Source: Petrolisthes cinctipes | Lineage: Eukaryota > Arthropoda > Malacostraca > Decapoda > Porcellanidae | Length of the DNA: 64,000 bases | NCBI GenBank assembly: GCA_033782935.1 | Contig: JAWQEG010000135.1 | Location: 2,234,501 to 2,298,500, forward strand | Reading direction: 5' to 3' | Shown here: piece after piece, positions 1 to 9,882 of the stretch | How positions within the stretch are numbered: the first letter of the stretch is position 1 | Layout of the letters: the number at the start of each line of letters is the position of its first letter | The notes under the pieces: model-generated | Databases searched by the model: none | Told to the model about the DNA's origin: nothing | Seen by the model: the letters and a program-made list of their open reading frames with translations, nothing else | Program-made: the position numbers and the translations under genes

Positions 1-638
1 TACAGATCGCTTCTGGGAACCCTAAATATCGAATTTTCGGGTGTTTTGGGACTGAATTTGAGATATCGACTTTTTGGCACCTAAAAGATCGATTTTTAGC
101 ATGTTTTTTTCCTATATTTTGAAAATATTATAGCACTGTACAGATTGCTTCTGGGACCCCAAAATATTGAATTTTCGGGTGTTTTGAGCCTGAATTTGAG
201 ATATAAACGGGTACAGAAGATACATGCACATATTGACTTTGGGCACCAAAAATATCGATTTTCAGCATGTTTTGGGCCTGAATTTTGAAAATACTCTAAC
301 ACGGAGTAGGCATGTACAGATCGCTTCTGGGACCCCAAAATATCGAATTTTCGGGTGTTTAGGGCCTGAATTTGAGATATAAACGGGTACAGAAGATGCA
401 TGCACATATCGACTTTTGTGTACCTAAAAGATCGATTTTCAGTATGTTTTGAGCATGTATTTTGAAAATACTCTAACACGGAGTAGGCATGTACAGATCG
501 CTTCTGGGACCCCTAAATATCGAATTTTCGGGTGTTTTGGGACTGAATTTGAGATATCGACTTTTTGGCACCTAAAAGATCGATTTTTAGCATGTTTTTA
601 GCCTATATTTTGAAAATATTCTAGCACTGTGTAAGCAT
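1..638 (+). repeat. Lead-in: partial B, C, A/F chimera, B
   Basis: The window opens inside a 138-bp class B unit (to 137). A class C unit (138-313) follows, then a chimera (314-490) whose 5' half is A-like (tttagggcctg) and whose 3' half is F-like (ttttgtgtacc, gttttgagcatg), then a 148-bp B (491-638). The array clearly continues to the left. Confidence 0.88.
491..638 (+). repeat. Representative short monomer, class B (148-bp form)
   Basis: Class B is marked by gggacccctaaatatcg, ttttgggactg, gatatcgactttttggcacc, aaaagatcgatttttagc and cctatattttgaaaatattctagcactg. It lacks the 29-bp segment of long monomers; the join is gagatat|cgac. This copy keeps the full junction, with one variant base (gtaagcat). 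Most B units in the window are instead the 138-bp form. Confidence 0.92.
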
Positions 639-814
639 GTACAGATTGCTTCTGGGACCCCAAAATATTGAATTTTCGGGTGTTTTGAGCCTGAATTTGA
701 GATATAAACGGGTACAGAAGATACATGCACATATTGACTTTGGGCACCAAAAATATCGATTTTCAGCATGTTTTGGGCCTGAATTATGAAAATACTCTAA
801 CACGGAGTAGGCAT
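639..814 (+). repeat. Representative long monomer, class C (176 bp)
   Basis: Class C is marked by gattgcttctggg, aaaatattgaatt, ttttgagcctg, gatacatgcacatattgac, ctttgggcaccaaaaatatcg, gcatgttttgggcctgaatt and cacggagtaggcat. It is one base shorter than A because of tgactttggg against cgacttttggg. Relative to A, three CpG positions read TpG. This copy carries gaattatgaaa, a variant also found in the C units at 4431 and 8223. Confidence 0.92.
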
Positions 815-991
815 GTACAGATCGCTTCTGGGACCCCAAAATATCGAATTTTCGGGTGTTTAGGGCCAGAATTTGAGATATAAACGGGTACAGAAGATGC
901 ATGCACATATCGACTTTTGGGCACCTAAAAGATCGATTTTCAGTATGTTTTTGGCCTGTATTTTGAAAATACTCTAACACGGAGTAGGCAT
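815..991 (+). repeat. Representative long monomer, class A (177 bp)
   Basis: Class A begins gtacagatcgcttctggga and is recognised by tttagggccag, gatgcatgcac, cttttgggcacc and tatgtttttggcctg, ending acacggagtaggcat. It keeps seven CpG sites, the most of any class. It contains the 29-bp segment (aaacggg...catat) missing from short classes and a TGCATGCA palindrome. Class A normally follows class C and precedes class E. GC counted by eye is 72 of 177. Confidence 0.93.
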
Positions 992-1168
992 GTACAGATA
1001 CCTTCTGGGACCCCAAAATATTGAATTTTCGGGTGTTTTGAGCCTGAATTTGAGATATAAACGGGTACTGAAGATGCATGCACATATCGACTTTTGTGCA
1101 CCTAAAAGATCGATTTTCAGTATGTTTTGAGCATGTATTTTGAAAATACTCTAACACGGTGTAGGCAT

Positions 1169-1306
1169 GTACAGATCGCTTCTGGGACCCCTAAATATCG
1201 AATTTTCGGGTGTTTTGGGACTGAATTTGAGATATCGACTTTTTGGCACCTAAAAGATCGATTTTTAGCATGTTTTTATCCTATATTTTGAAAATATTCT
1301 AGCACT
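1169..1306 (+). repeat. Representative short monomer, class B (138-bp form)
   Basis: This is identical in layout to 148-bp class B but loses 10 bp at the 3' junction, so that cactg runs directly into tacagattgc. It is the predominant B form, also seen for example at 2662, 4961, 16503, 24272 and 41250. The following monomer is always a long one. Confidence 0.92.
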
Positions 1307-1983
1307 GTACAGATTGCTTCTGGGACCCCAAAATATATAATTTTCGGGTGTTTTGAGCCTGAATTTGAGGTATAAACGGGTACAGAAGATACATGCACAT
1401 ATTGACTTTGGGCACCAAAAATATCGATTTTTAGCATGTTTTGGGCCTGAATTTTGAAAATACTCTAACACGGAGTAGGCATGTACAGATCGCTTCTGGG
1501 ACCCCAAAATATCGAATTTTCGGGTGTTTAGGGCCAGAATTTGAGATATAAACGGGTACAGAAGATGCATGCACATATCGACTTTTGGGCACCTAAAAGA
1601 TCGATTTTCAGTATGTTTTTGGCCTGTATTTTGAAAATACTCTAACACGGAGTAGGCATGTACAGATACCTTCTGGGACCTCTAAATATCGAATTTTCGT
1701 GTGTTTTGGGACTGAATTTGAGATATCGATTTTTTGGCACCTAAAATGTCGATTTTTAGCATGTTTTTAGCCTATATTTTGGAAATATTCTAGCACTGTA
1801 TAGGCATGTACAGATTGCTTCTGGGACCCCAAAATATTGAATTTTCGGGTGTTTTGAGCCTGAATTTGAGATATAAACGGGTACAGAAGATACATGCACA
1901 TATTGACTTTGGGCATCTAAAATATCGATTTTCAGCATGTTTTGGGCCTGTATTTTGAAAATACTTTAACACTGAGTAGGCAT

Positions 1984-2160
1984 GTACAGATTGCTTCTGG
2001 GACCCCAAAATATTGAATTTTCAGGTGTTTTGAGCCTGAATTTGAGATATAAACGGGTACTGAAGATGCATGCACATATCGACTTTTGTGCACCTAAAAG
2101 ATCGATTTTCAGTATGTTTTGAGCATGTATTTTGAAAATACTCTAACACGGAGTAGGCAT
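1984..2160 (+). repeat. Representative long monomer, class F (177 bp)
   Basis: Class F combines a C/D-like 5' part (gattgcttc, atattgaatt, ttttgagcctg) with gggtactgaagatgcatgcac, cgacttttgtgcacc, tatgttttgagcatg and cacggagtaggcat. It normally closes the E-D-F trimer and precedes class B. Confidence 0.92.
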
Positions 2161-2308
2161 GTACAGATACCTTCTGGGACCTCTAAATATCGAATTTTCG
2201 GGTGTTTTGGGACTGAATTTGAGATATCGATTTTTTGGCACCTAAAATGTCGATTTTTAGCATGTTTTTAGCCTATATTTTGGAAATATTCTAGCACTGT
2301 GTAGGCAT
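2161..2308 (+). repeat. Representative short monomer, class E (148 bp)
   Basis: Class E is marked by gataccttctgggacctct, gatatcgattttttggcacc, aaaatgtcgatttttagc and cactgtgtaggcat. It shares the 29-bp internal deletion and the cctatattttgaaaatattctag tail with class B, so B and E appear to be sister short classes. Confidence 0.92.
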
Positions 2309-2484
2309 GTACAGATTGCTTCTGGGACCCCAAAATATTGAATTTTCGGGTGTTTTGAGCCTGAATTTGAGATATAAACGGGTACAGAAGATACATGCAC
2401 ATATTGACTTTGGGCATCTAAAATATCGATTTTCAGCATGTTTTGGGCCTGTATTTTGAAAATACTCTAACACTGAGTAGGCAT
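2309..2484 (+). repeat. Representative long monomer, class D (176 bp)
   Basis: Class D resembles C but has ctttgggcatctaaaatatcg, ttttgggcctgtattttg and cactgagtaggcat. Four CpG positions of class A read TpG here. It normally follows class E and precedes class F, taking the place that C holds in the other trimer. Confidence 0.92.
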
Positions 2485-4430
2485 GTACAGATTGCTTCTG
2501 AGACCCCAAAATATTGAATTTTCTGGTGTTTTGAGCCTGAATTTGAGATATAAACGGGTACTGAAGATGCATGCACATATCGACTTTTGTGCACCTAAAA
2601 GATCGATTTTCAGTATGTTTTGAGCATGTATTTTGAAAATACTCTAACACGGAGTAGGCATGTACAGATCGTTTCTGGGACCCCTAAATATCGAATTTTC
2701 GGGTGTTTTGGGACTGAATTTGAGATATCGACTTTTTGGCACCTAAAAGATCGATTTTTAGCATGTTTTTAGCCTATATTTTGAAAATATTCTAGCACTG
2801 TACAGATTGCTTCTGGGACCCCAAAATATTGAATTTTCGGGTGTTTTGAGCCTGAATTTGAGATATAAACGGGTACAGAAGATACATGCACATATTGACT
2901 TTGGGCACCAAAAATATCGATTTTCAGCATGTTTTGGGCCTGAATTTTGAAAATACTCTAACACGGAGTAGGCATGTACAGATCGCTTCTGGGACCCCAA
3001 AATATCGAATTTTCGGGTGTTTAGGGCCAGAATTTGAGATATAAACGGGTACAGAAGATGCATGCACATATCGACTTTTGGGCACCTAAAAGATCGATTT
3101 TCAGTATGTTTTTGGCCTGTATTTTGAAAATACTCTAACACGGAGTAGGCATGTACAGATACCTTCTGGGACCTCTAAATATCGAATTTTAGGGTGTTTT
3201 GGGACTGAATTTGAGATATCGATTTTTTGGCACCTAAAATGTCGATTTTTAGCATGTTTTTAGCCTATATTTTGAAAATATTCTAGCACTGTGTAGGCAT
3301 GTACAGATTGCTTCTGGGACCCCAAAATATTGAATTTTCGGGTGTTTTGAGCCTGAATTTGAGATATAAACGGGTACAGAAGATACATGCACATATTGAC
3401 TTTGGGCACCTAAAAGATCGATTTTCAGTATGTTTTGAGCATGTATTTTGAAAATACTCTAACACGGAGTAGGCATGTACAGATCGCTTCTGGGACCCCT
3501 AAATATCGAATTTTCGGGTGTTTTGGGAATGAATTTGAGATATCGACTTTTTGGCACCTAAAAGATCGATTGTTAGCATGTTTTTAGCCTATATTTTGAA
3601 AATATTCTAGCACTGTACAGATTGCTTCTGGGACCCCAAAATATTGAATTTTCGGGTGTTTTGAGCCTGAATTTGAGATATAAACGGGTACAGAAGATAC
3701 ATGCACATATTGACTTTGGGCACCAAAAATATCGATTTTCAGCATGTTTTGGGCCTGAATTTTGAAAATACTCTAACTCGGAGTAGGCATGTACAGATCG
3801 CTTCCGGGACCCCAAAATATCGAATTTTCGGGTGTTTAGGGCCAGAATTTGAGATATAAACGGGTACAGAAGATGCATGCACATATCGACTTTTGGGCAC
3901 CTAAAAGATCGATTTTCAGTATGTTTTTGGCCTGTATTTTGAAAATACTCTAACACGGAGTAGGCATGTACAGATACCTTCTGGGACCTCTAAATATCGA
4001 ATTTTCGGGTGTTTTGGGACTGAATTTGAGATATCGATTTTTTGGCACCTAAAATGTCGATTTTCAGCATGTTTTTAGCCTATATTTTGAAAATATTCTA
4101 GCACTGAGTAGGCATGTACAGATTGCTTCTGGGACCCCAAAATATTGAATTTTCGGGTGTTTAGGGCCAGAATTTGAGATATAAACGGGTACAGAAGATG
4201 CATGCACATATCAACTTTTGTGCACCTAAAAGATCGATTTTCAGTATGTTTTGAGCATGTATTTTGAAAATACTCTAACACGGAGTAGGCATGTACAGAT
4301 CGCTTCTGGGACCCCTAAATATCGAATTTTCGGGTGTTTTGGGACTGAATTTGAGATATCGACTTTTTGGCACCTAAAAGATCGATTTTTAGCATGTTTT
4401 TAGCCTATATTTTGAAAATATTCTAGCACT

Positions 4431-7400
4431 GTACAGATTGCTTCTGGGAACCCAAAATATTGAATTTTCGGGTGTTTTGAGCCTGAATTTGAGATATAAA
4501 CGGGTACAGAAGATACATGCACATATTGACTTTGGGCACCAAAAATATCGATTTTCAGCATGTTTTGGGCCTGAATTATGAAAATACTCTAACACGGAGT
4601 AGGCATGTACAGATCGCTTCTGGGACCCCAAAATATCGAATTTTCGGGTGTTTAGGGCCAGAATTTGAGATATAAACGGGTACAGAAGATGCATGCACAT
4701 ATCGACTTTTGGGCACCTAAAAGATCGATTTTCAGTATGTTTTTGGCCTGTATTTTGAAAATACTCTAACACGGAGTAGGCATGTACAGATACCTTCTGG
4801 GACCCCAAAATATTGAATTTTCGGGTGTTTTGAGCCTGAATTTGAGATATAAACGGGTACTGAAGATGCATGCACATATCGACTTTTGTGCACCTAAAAG
4901 ATCGATTTTCAGTATGTTTTGAGCATGTATTTTGAAAATACTCTAACACGGAGTAGGCATGTACAGATCGCTTCTGGGACCCCTAAATATCGAATTTTCG
5001 GGTGTTTTGGGACTGAATTTGAGATATCGACTTTTTGGCACCTAAAAGATCGATTTTTAGCATGTTTTTATCCTATATTTTGAAAATATTCTAGCACTGT
5101 ACAGATTGCTTCTGGGACCCCAAAATATATAATTTTCGGGTGTTTTGAGCCTGAATTTGAGGTATAAACGGGTACAGAAGATACATGCACATATTGACTT
5201 TGGGCACCAAAAATATCGATTTTTAGCATGTTTTGGGCCTGAATTTTGAAAATACTCTAACACGGAGTAGGCATGTACAGATCGCTTCTGGGACCCCAAA
5301 ATATCGAATTTTCGGGTGTTTAGGGCCAGAATTTGAGATATAAACGGGTACAGAAGATGCATGCACATATCGACTTTTGGGCACCTAAAAGATCGATTTT
5401 CAGTATGTTTTTGGCCTGTATTTTGAAAATACTCTAACACGGAGTAGGCATGTACAGATACCTTCTGGGACCTCTAAATATCGAATTTTCGTGTGTTTTG
5501 GGACTGAATTTGAGATATCGATTTTTTGGCACCTAAAATGTCGATTTTTAGCATGTTTTTAGCCTATATTTTGGAAATATTCTAGCACTGTATAGGCATG
5601 TACAGATTGCTTCTGGGACCCCAAAATATTGAATTTTCGGGTGTTTTGAGCCTGAATTTGAGATATAAACGGGTACAGAAGATACATGCACATATTGACT
5701 TTGGGCATCTAAAATATCGATTTTCAGCATGTTTTGGGCCTGTATTTTGAAAATACTTTAACACTGAGTAGGCATGTACAGATTGCTTCTGGGACCCCAA
5801 AATATTGAATTTTCAGGTGTTTTGAGCCTGAATTTGAGATATAAACGGGTACTGAAGATGCATGCACATATCGACTTTTGTGCACCTAAAAGATCGATTT
5901 TCAGTATGTTTTGAGCATGTATTTTGAAAATACTCTAACACGGAGTAGGCATGTACAGATACCTTCTGGGACCTCTAAATATCGAATTTTCGGGTGTTTT
6001 GGGACTGAATTTGAGATATCGATTTTTTGGCACCTAAAATGTCGATTTTTAGCATGTTTTTAGCCTATATTTTGGAAATATTCTAGCACTGTGTAGGCAT
6101 GTACAGATTGCTTCTGGGACCCCAAAATATTGAATTTTCGGGTGTTTTGAGCCTGAATTTGAGATATAAACGGGTACAGAAGATACATGCACATATTGAC
6201 TTTGGGCATCTAAAATATCGATTTTCAGCATGTTTTGGGCCTGTATTTTGAAAATACTCTAACACTGAGTAGGCATGTACAGATTGCTTCTGAGACCCCA
6301 AAATATTGAATTTTCTGGTGTTTTGAGCCTGAATTTGAGATATAAACGGGTACTGAAGATGCATGCACATATCGACTTTTGTGCACCTAAAAGATCGATT
6401 TTCAGTATGTTTTGAGCATGTATTTTGAAAATACTCTAACACGGAGTAGGCATGTACAGATCGTTTCTGGGACCCCTAAATATCGAATTTTCGGGTGTTT
6501 TGGGACTGAATTTGAGATATCGACTTTTTGGCACCTAAAAGATCGATTTTTAGCATGTTTTTAGCCTATATTTTGAAAATATTCTAGCACTGTACAGATT
6601 GCTTCTGGGACCCCAAAATATTGAATTTTCGGGTGTTTTGAGCCTGAATTTGAGATATAAACGGGTACAGAAGATACATGCACATATTGACTTTGGGCAC
6701 CAAAAATATCGATTTTCAGCATGTTTTGGCCCTGAATTTTGAAAATACTCTAACACGGAGTAGGCATGTACAGATCGCTTCTGGGACCCCAAAATATCGA
6801 ATTTTCGGGTGTTTAGGGCCAGAATTTGAGATATAAACGGGTACAGAAGATGCATGCACATATCGACTTTTGGGCACCTAAAAGATCGATTTTCAGTATG
6901 TTTTTGGCCTGTATTTTGAAAATACTCTAACACGGAGTAGGCATGTACAGATACCTTCTGGGACCTCTAAATATCGAATTTTAGGGTGTTTTGGGACTGA
7001 ATTTGAGATATCGATTTTTTGGCACCTAAAATGTCGATTTTTAGCATGTTTTTAGCCTATATTTTGAAAATATTCTAGCACTGTGTAGGCATGTACAGAT
7101 TGCTTCTGGGACCCCAAAATATTGAATTTTCGGGTGTTTTGAGCCTGAATTTGAGATATAAACGGGTACAGAAGATACATGCACATATTGACTTTGGGCA
7201 CCTAAAAGATCGATTTTCAGTATGTTTTGAGCATGTATTTTGAAAATACTCTAACACGGAGTAGGCATGTACAGATCGCTTCTGGGACCCCTAAATATTG
7301 AATTTTCGGGTGTTTTGAGAATGAATTTGAGATATCGACTTTTTGGCACCTAAAAGATCGATTGTTAGCATGTTTTTAGCCTATATTTTGAAAATATTCT

Positions 7401-8222
7401 AGCACTGTACAGATTGCTTCTGGGACCCCAAAATATTGAATTTTCGGGTGTTTTGAGCCTGAATTTGAGATATAAACGGGTACAGAAGATACATGCACAT
7501 ATTGACTTTGGGCACCAAAAATATCGATTTTCAGCATGTTTTGGGCCTGAATTTTGAAAATACTCTAACTCGGAGTAGGCATGTACAGATCGCTTCCGGG
7601 ACCCCAAAATATCGAATTTTCGGGTGTTTAGGGCCAGAATTTGAGATATAAACGGGTACAGAAGATGCATGCACATATCGACTTTTGGGCACCTAAAAGA
7701 TCGATTCTCAGTATGTTTTTGGCCTGTATTTTGAAAATACTCTAACACGGAGTAGGCATGTACAGATACCTTCTGGGACCTCTAAATATCGAATTTTCGG
7801 GTGTTTTGGGACTGAATTTGAGATATCGATTTTTTGGCACCTAAAATGTCGATTTTCAGCATGTTTTTAGCCTATATTTTGAAAATATTCTAGCACTGTG
7901 TAGGCATGTACAGATTGCTTCTGGGACCCCAAAATATTGAATTTTCGGGTGTTTTGAGCCTGAATTTGAGATATAAACGGGTACTGAAGATGCATGCACA
8001 TATCGACTTTTGTGCACCTAAAAGATCGATTTTCAGTATGTTTTGAGCATGTATTTTGAAAATACTCTAACACGGAGTAGGCATGTACAGATCGCTTCTG
8101 GGACCCCAAAATATTGAATTTTCAGGTGTTTTGGGACTGAATTTGAGATATCGACTTTTTGGCACCTAAAAGATCGATTTATAGCATGTTTTTAGCCTAT
8201 ATTTTGAAAATATTCTAGCACT
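4431..8222 (+). repeat. 3792-bp block, copy 2 (tandem to copy 1)
   Basis: This has the same 23 monomers as copy 1, with all unit starts shifted by 3792. Visible differences are few: ggccctg near 6728, atattgaatt and gagaatg near 7296-7322, gattctcag near 7706, and the F unit at 7908. The following C at 8223 again carries gaattatgaaa, so an older third start may exist before the order diverges. Confidence 0.9.
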
Positions 8223-8713
8223 GTACAGATTGCTTCTGGGACCCCAAAATATTGAATTTTCGGGTGTTTTGAGCCTGAATTTGAGATATAAACGGGTACA
8301 GAAGATACATGCACATATTGACTTTGGGCACCAAAAATATCGATTTTCAGCATGTTTTGGGCCTGAATTATGAAAATACTCTAACACGGAGTAGGCATGT
8401 ACAGATCGCTTCTGGGACCCCAAAATATCGAATTTTCGGGTGTTTAGGGCCAGAATTTGAGATATAAACGGGTACAGAAGATGCATGCACATATCGACTT
8501 TTGGGCACCTAAAAGATCGATTTTCAGTATGTTTTTGGCTTGTATTTTGAAAATACTCTAACACGGAGTAGGCATGTACAGATACCTTCTGGGACCTCTA
8601 AATATCGAATTTTCGGGTGTTTTGGGACTGAATTTGAGATATCGATTTTTTGGCACCTAAAATGTCGATTTTTAGCATGTTTCTAGCCTATATTTTGAAA
8701 ATATTCTAGCACT
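8223..8713 (+). repeat. C-A-E fragment with 10-bp shortened E
   Basis: C (8223) and A (8399) are followed by E (8576). This E has the 138-bp type junction, normally confined to B, and joins directly to an A unit starting gtacagatcgc at 8714. The same odd E-to-A junction is found at 11888-12026 and 28607-28745. Confidence 0.85.
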
Positions 8714-9882
8714 GTACAGATCGCTTCTGGGACCCCAAAATATCGAATTTTCGGGTGTTTAGGGCCAGAATTAGAGATATAAACGGGTACAGAAGATGCA
8801 TGCACATATCGACTTTTGGGCACCTAAAAGATCGATTTTCAATATGTTTTTGGCCTGTATTTTGAAAATACTCTAACACGGAGTAGGCATGTACAGATAC
8901 CTTCTGGGACCCCAAAATATTGAATTTTCGGGTGTTTTGAGCCTGAATTTGAGATATAAACGGGTACTGAAGATGCATGCACATATCGACTTTTGTGCAC
9001 CTAAAAGATCGATTTTCAGTATGTTTTGAGCATGTATTTTGAAAATACTTTAACACGGAGTAGGCATGTACAGATCGCTTCTGGGACCCCTAAATATCGA
9101 ATTTTCGGGTGTTTTGGGACTGAATTTGAGATATCGACTTTTTGGCACCTAAAAGATCGATTTTTAGCATGTTTTTATCCTATATTTTGAAAATATTCTA
9201 GCACTGTACAGATTGCTTCTGGGACCCCAAAATATATAATTTTCGGGTGTTTTGAGCCTGAATTTGAGGTATAAACGGGTACAGAAGATACATGCACATA
9301 TTGACTTTGGGCACCAAAAATATCGATTTTCAGCATGTTTTGGGCCTGAATTTTGAAAATACTCTAACACGGAGTAGGCATGTACAGATCGCTTCTGGGA
9401 CCCCAAAATATCGAATTTTCGGGTGTTTAGGGCCAGAATTTGAGATATAAACGGGTACAGAAGATGCATGCACATATCGACTTTTGGGCACCTAAAAGAT
9501 CGATTTTCAGTATGTTTTTGGCCTGTATTTTGAAAATACTCTAACACGGAGTAGGCATGTACAGATACCTTCTGGGACCTCTAAATATCGAATTTTAGTG
9601 TGTTTTGGGACTGAATTTGAGATATCGATTTTTTGGCACCTAAAATGTCGATTTTTAGCATGTTTTTAGCCTATATTTTGGAAATATTCTAGCACTGTAT
9701 AGGCATGTACAGATTGCTTCTGGGACCCCAAAATATTGAATTTTCGGGTGTTTTGAGCCTGAATTTCAGATATAAACGGGTACAGAAGATACATGCACAT
9801 ATTGACTTTGGGCATCTAAAATATCGATTTTCAGCATGTTTTGGGCCTGTATTTTGAAAATACTTTAACACTGAGTAGGCAT
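8714..9882 (+). repeat. 1.17-kb dispersed block A-F-B-C-A-E-D, copy 1
   Basis: It starts with an A unit carrying agaattagagat, followed by an F with an E-like first 15 bases, then B138, C (aaaatatataatt), A, E (ttttagtgtg) and D. The same series starts at 12026, shifted by 3312 bp. After 9882 the copies differ: A here, F at 13195. Confidence 0.85.

Larger units (their letters stand above)
1169..2160 (+). repeat. Canonical hexameric HOR B-C-A-E-D-F (992 bp)
   Basis: Units start at 1169 (B138), 1307 (C), 1483 (A), 1660 (E), 1808 (D) and 1984 (F). This is the cleanest example of the basic hexamer. Its diagnostic variants are aaaatatataattttc and gaggtat in C, ttcgtgtg in E, tactttaacactg in D and ttttcaggtg in F. 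The same variant combination recurs in full or in part at 4961, 9068, 12380 and 28922. Confidence 0.9.
639..4430 (+). repeat. 3792-bp block, copy 1 (23 monomers)
   Basis: Monomer order is C A F B C A E D F E D F B C A E CF B C A E AF B, where CF and AF are chimeras. The next copy starts directly at 4431 with the same order and spacing. The unit at 4116 is an A/F chimera, whereas the matching unit of copy 2 at 7908 is a plain F. Confidence 0.9.

Noticed and set aside
873..889. CENP-B-box-like sequence in long monomers (tgagatataaacggg).
   Set aside because: It matches 7 of the 9 essential positions of the CENP-B box, with TGAG in place of TTCG. By a rough estimate a match of this quality is expected about once in every two random 177-bp sequences on both strands, so it is not evidence. 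A second near-match at ttcgggtgttttggg fails at A10 and the first C of CGGG.
878..889. TATAAA-like element in every long monomer (gatataaac), absent from short monomers.
   Set aside because: In A/T-rich repeats such hexamers are common by chance, and no initiator, transcript evidence or gene is visible. Satellite transcription is possible but not shown by this sequence.
958..972. The conserved inverted repeat as a transcription terminator.
   Set aside because: The stem is only 7 bp, almost all A/T, with a one-base centre, has no U-tract logic, and lies in a satellite without genes. It is better described as a dyad.
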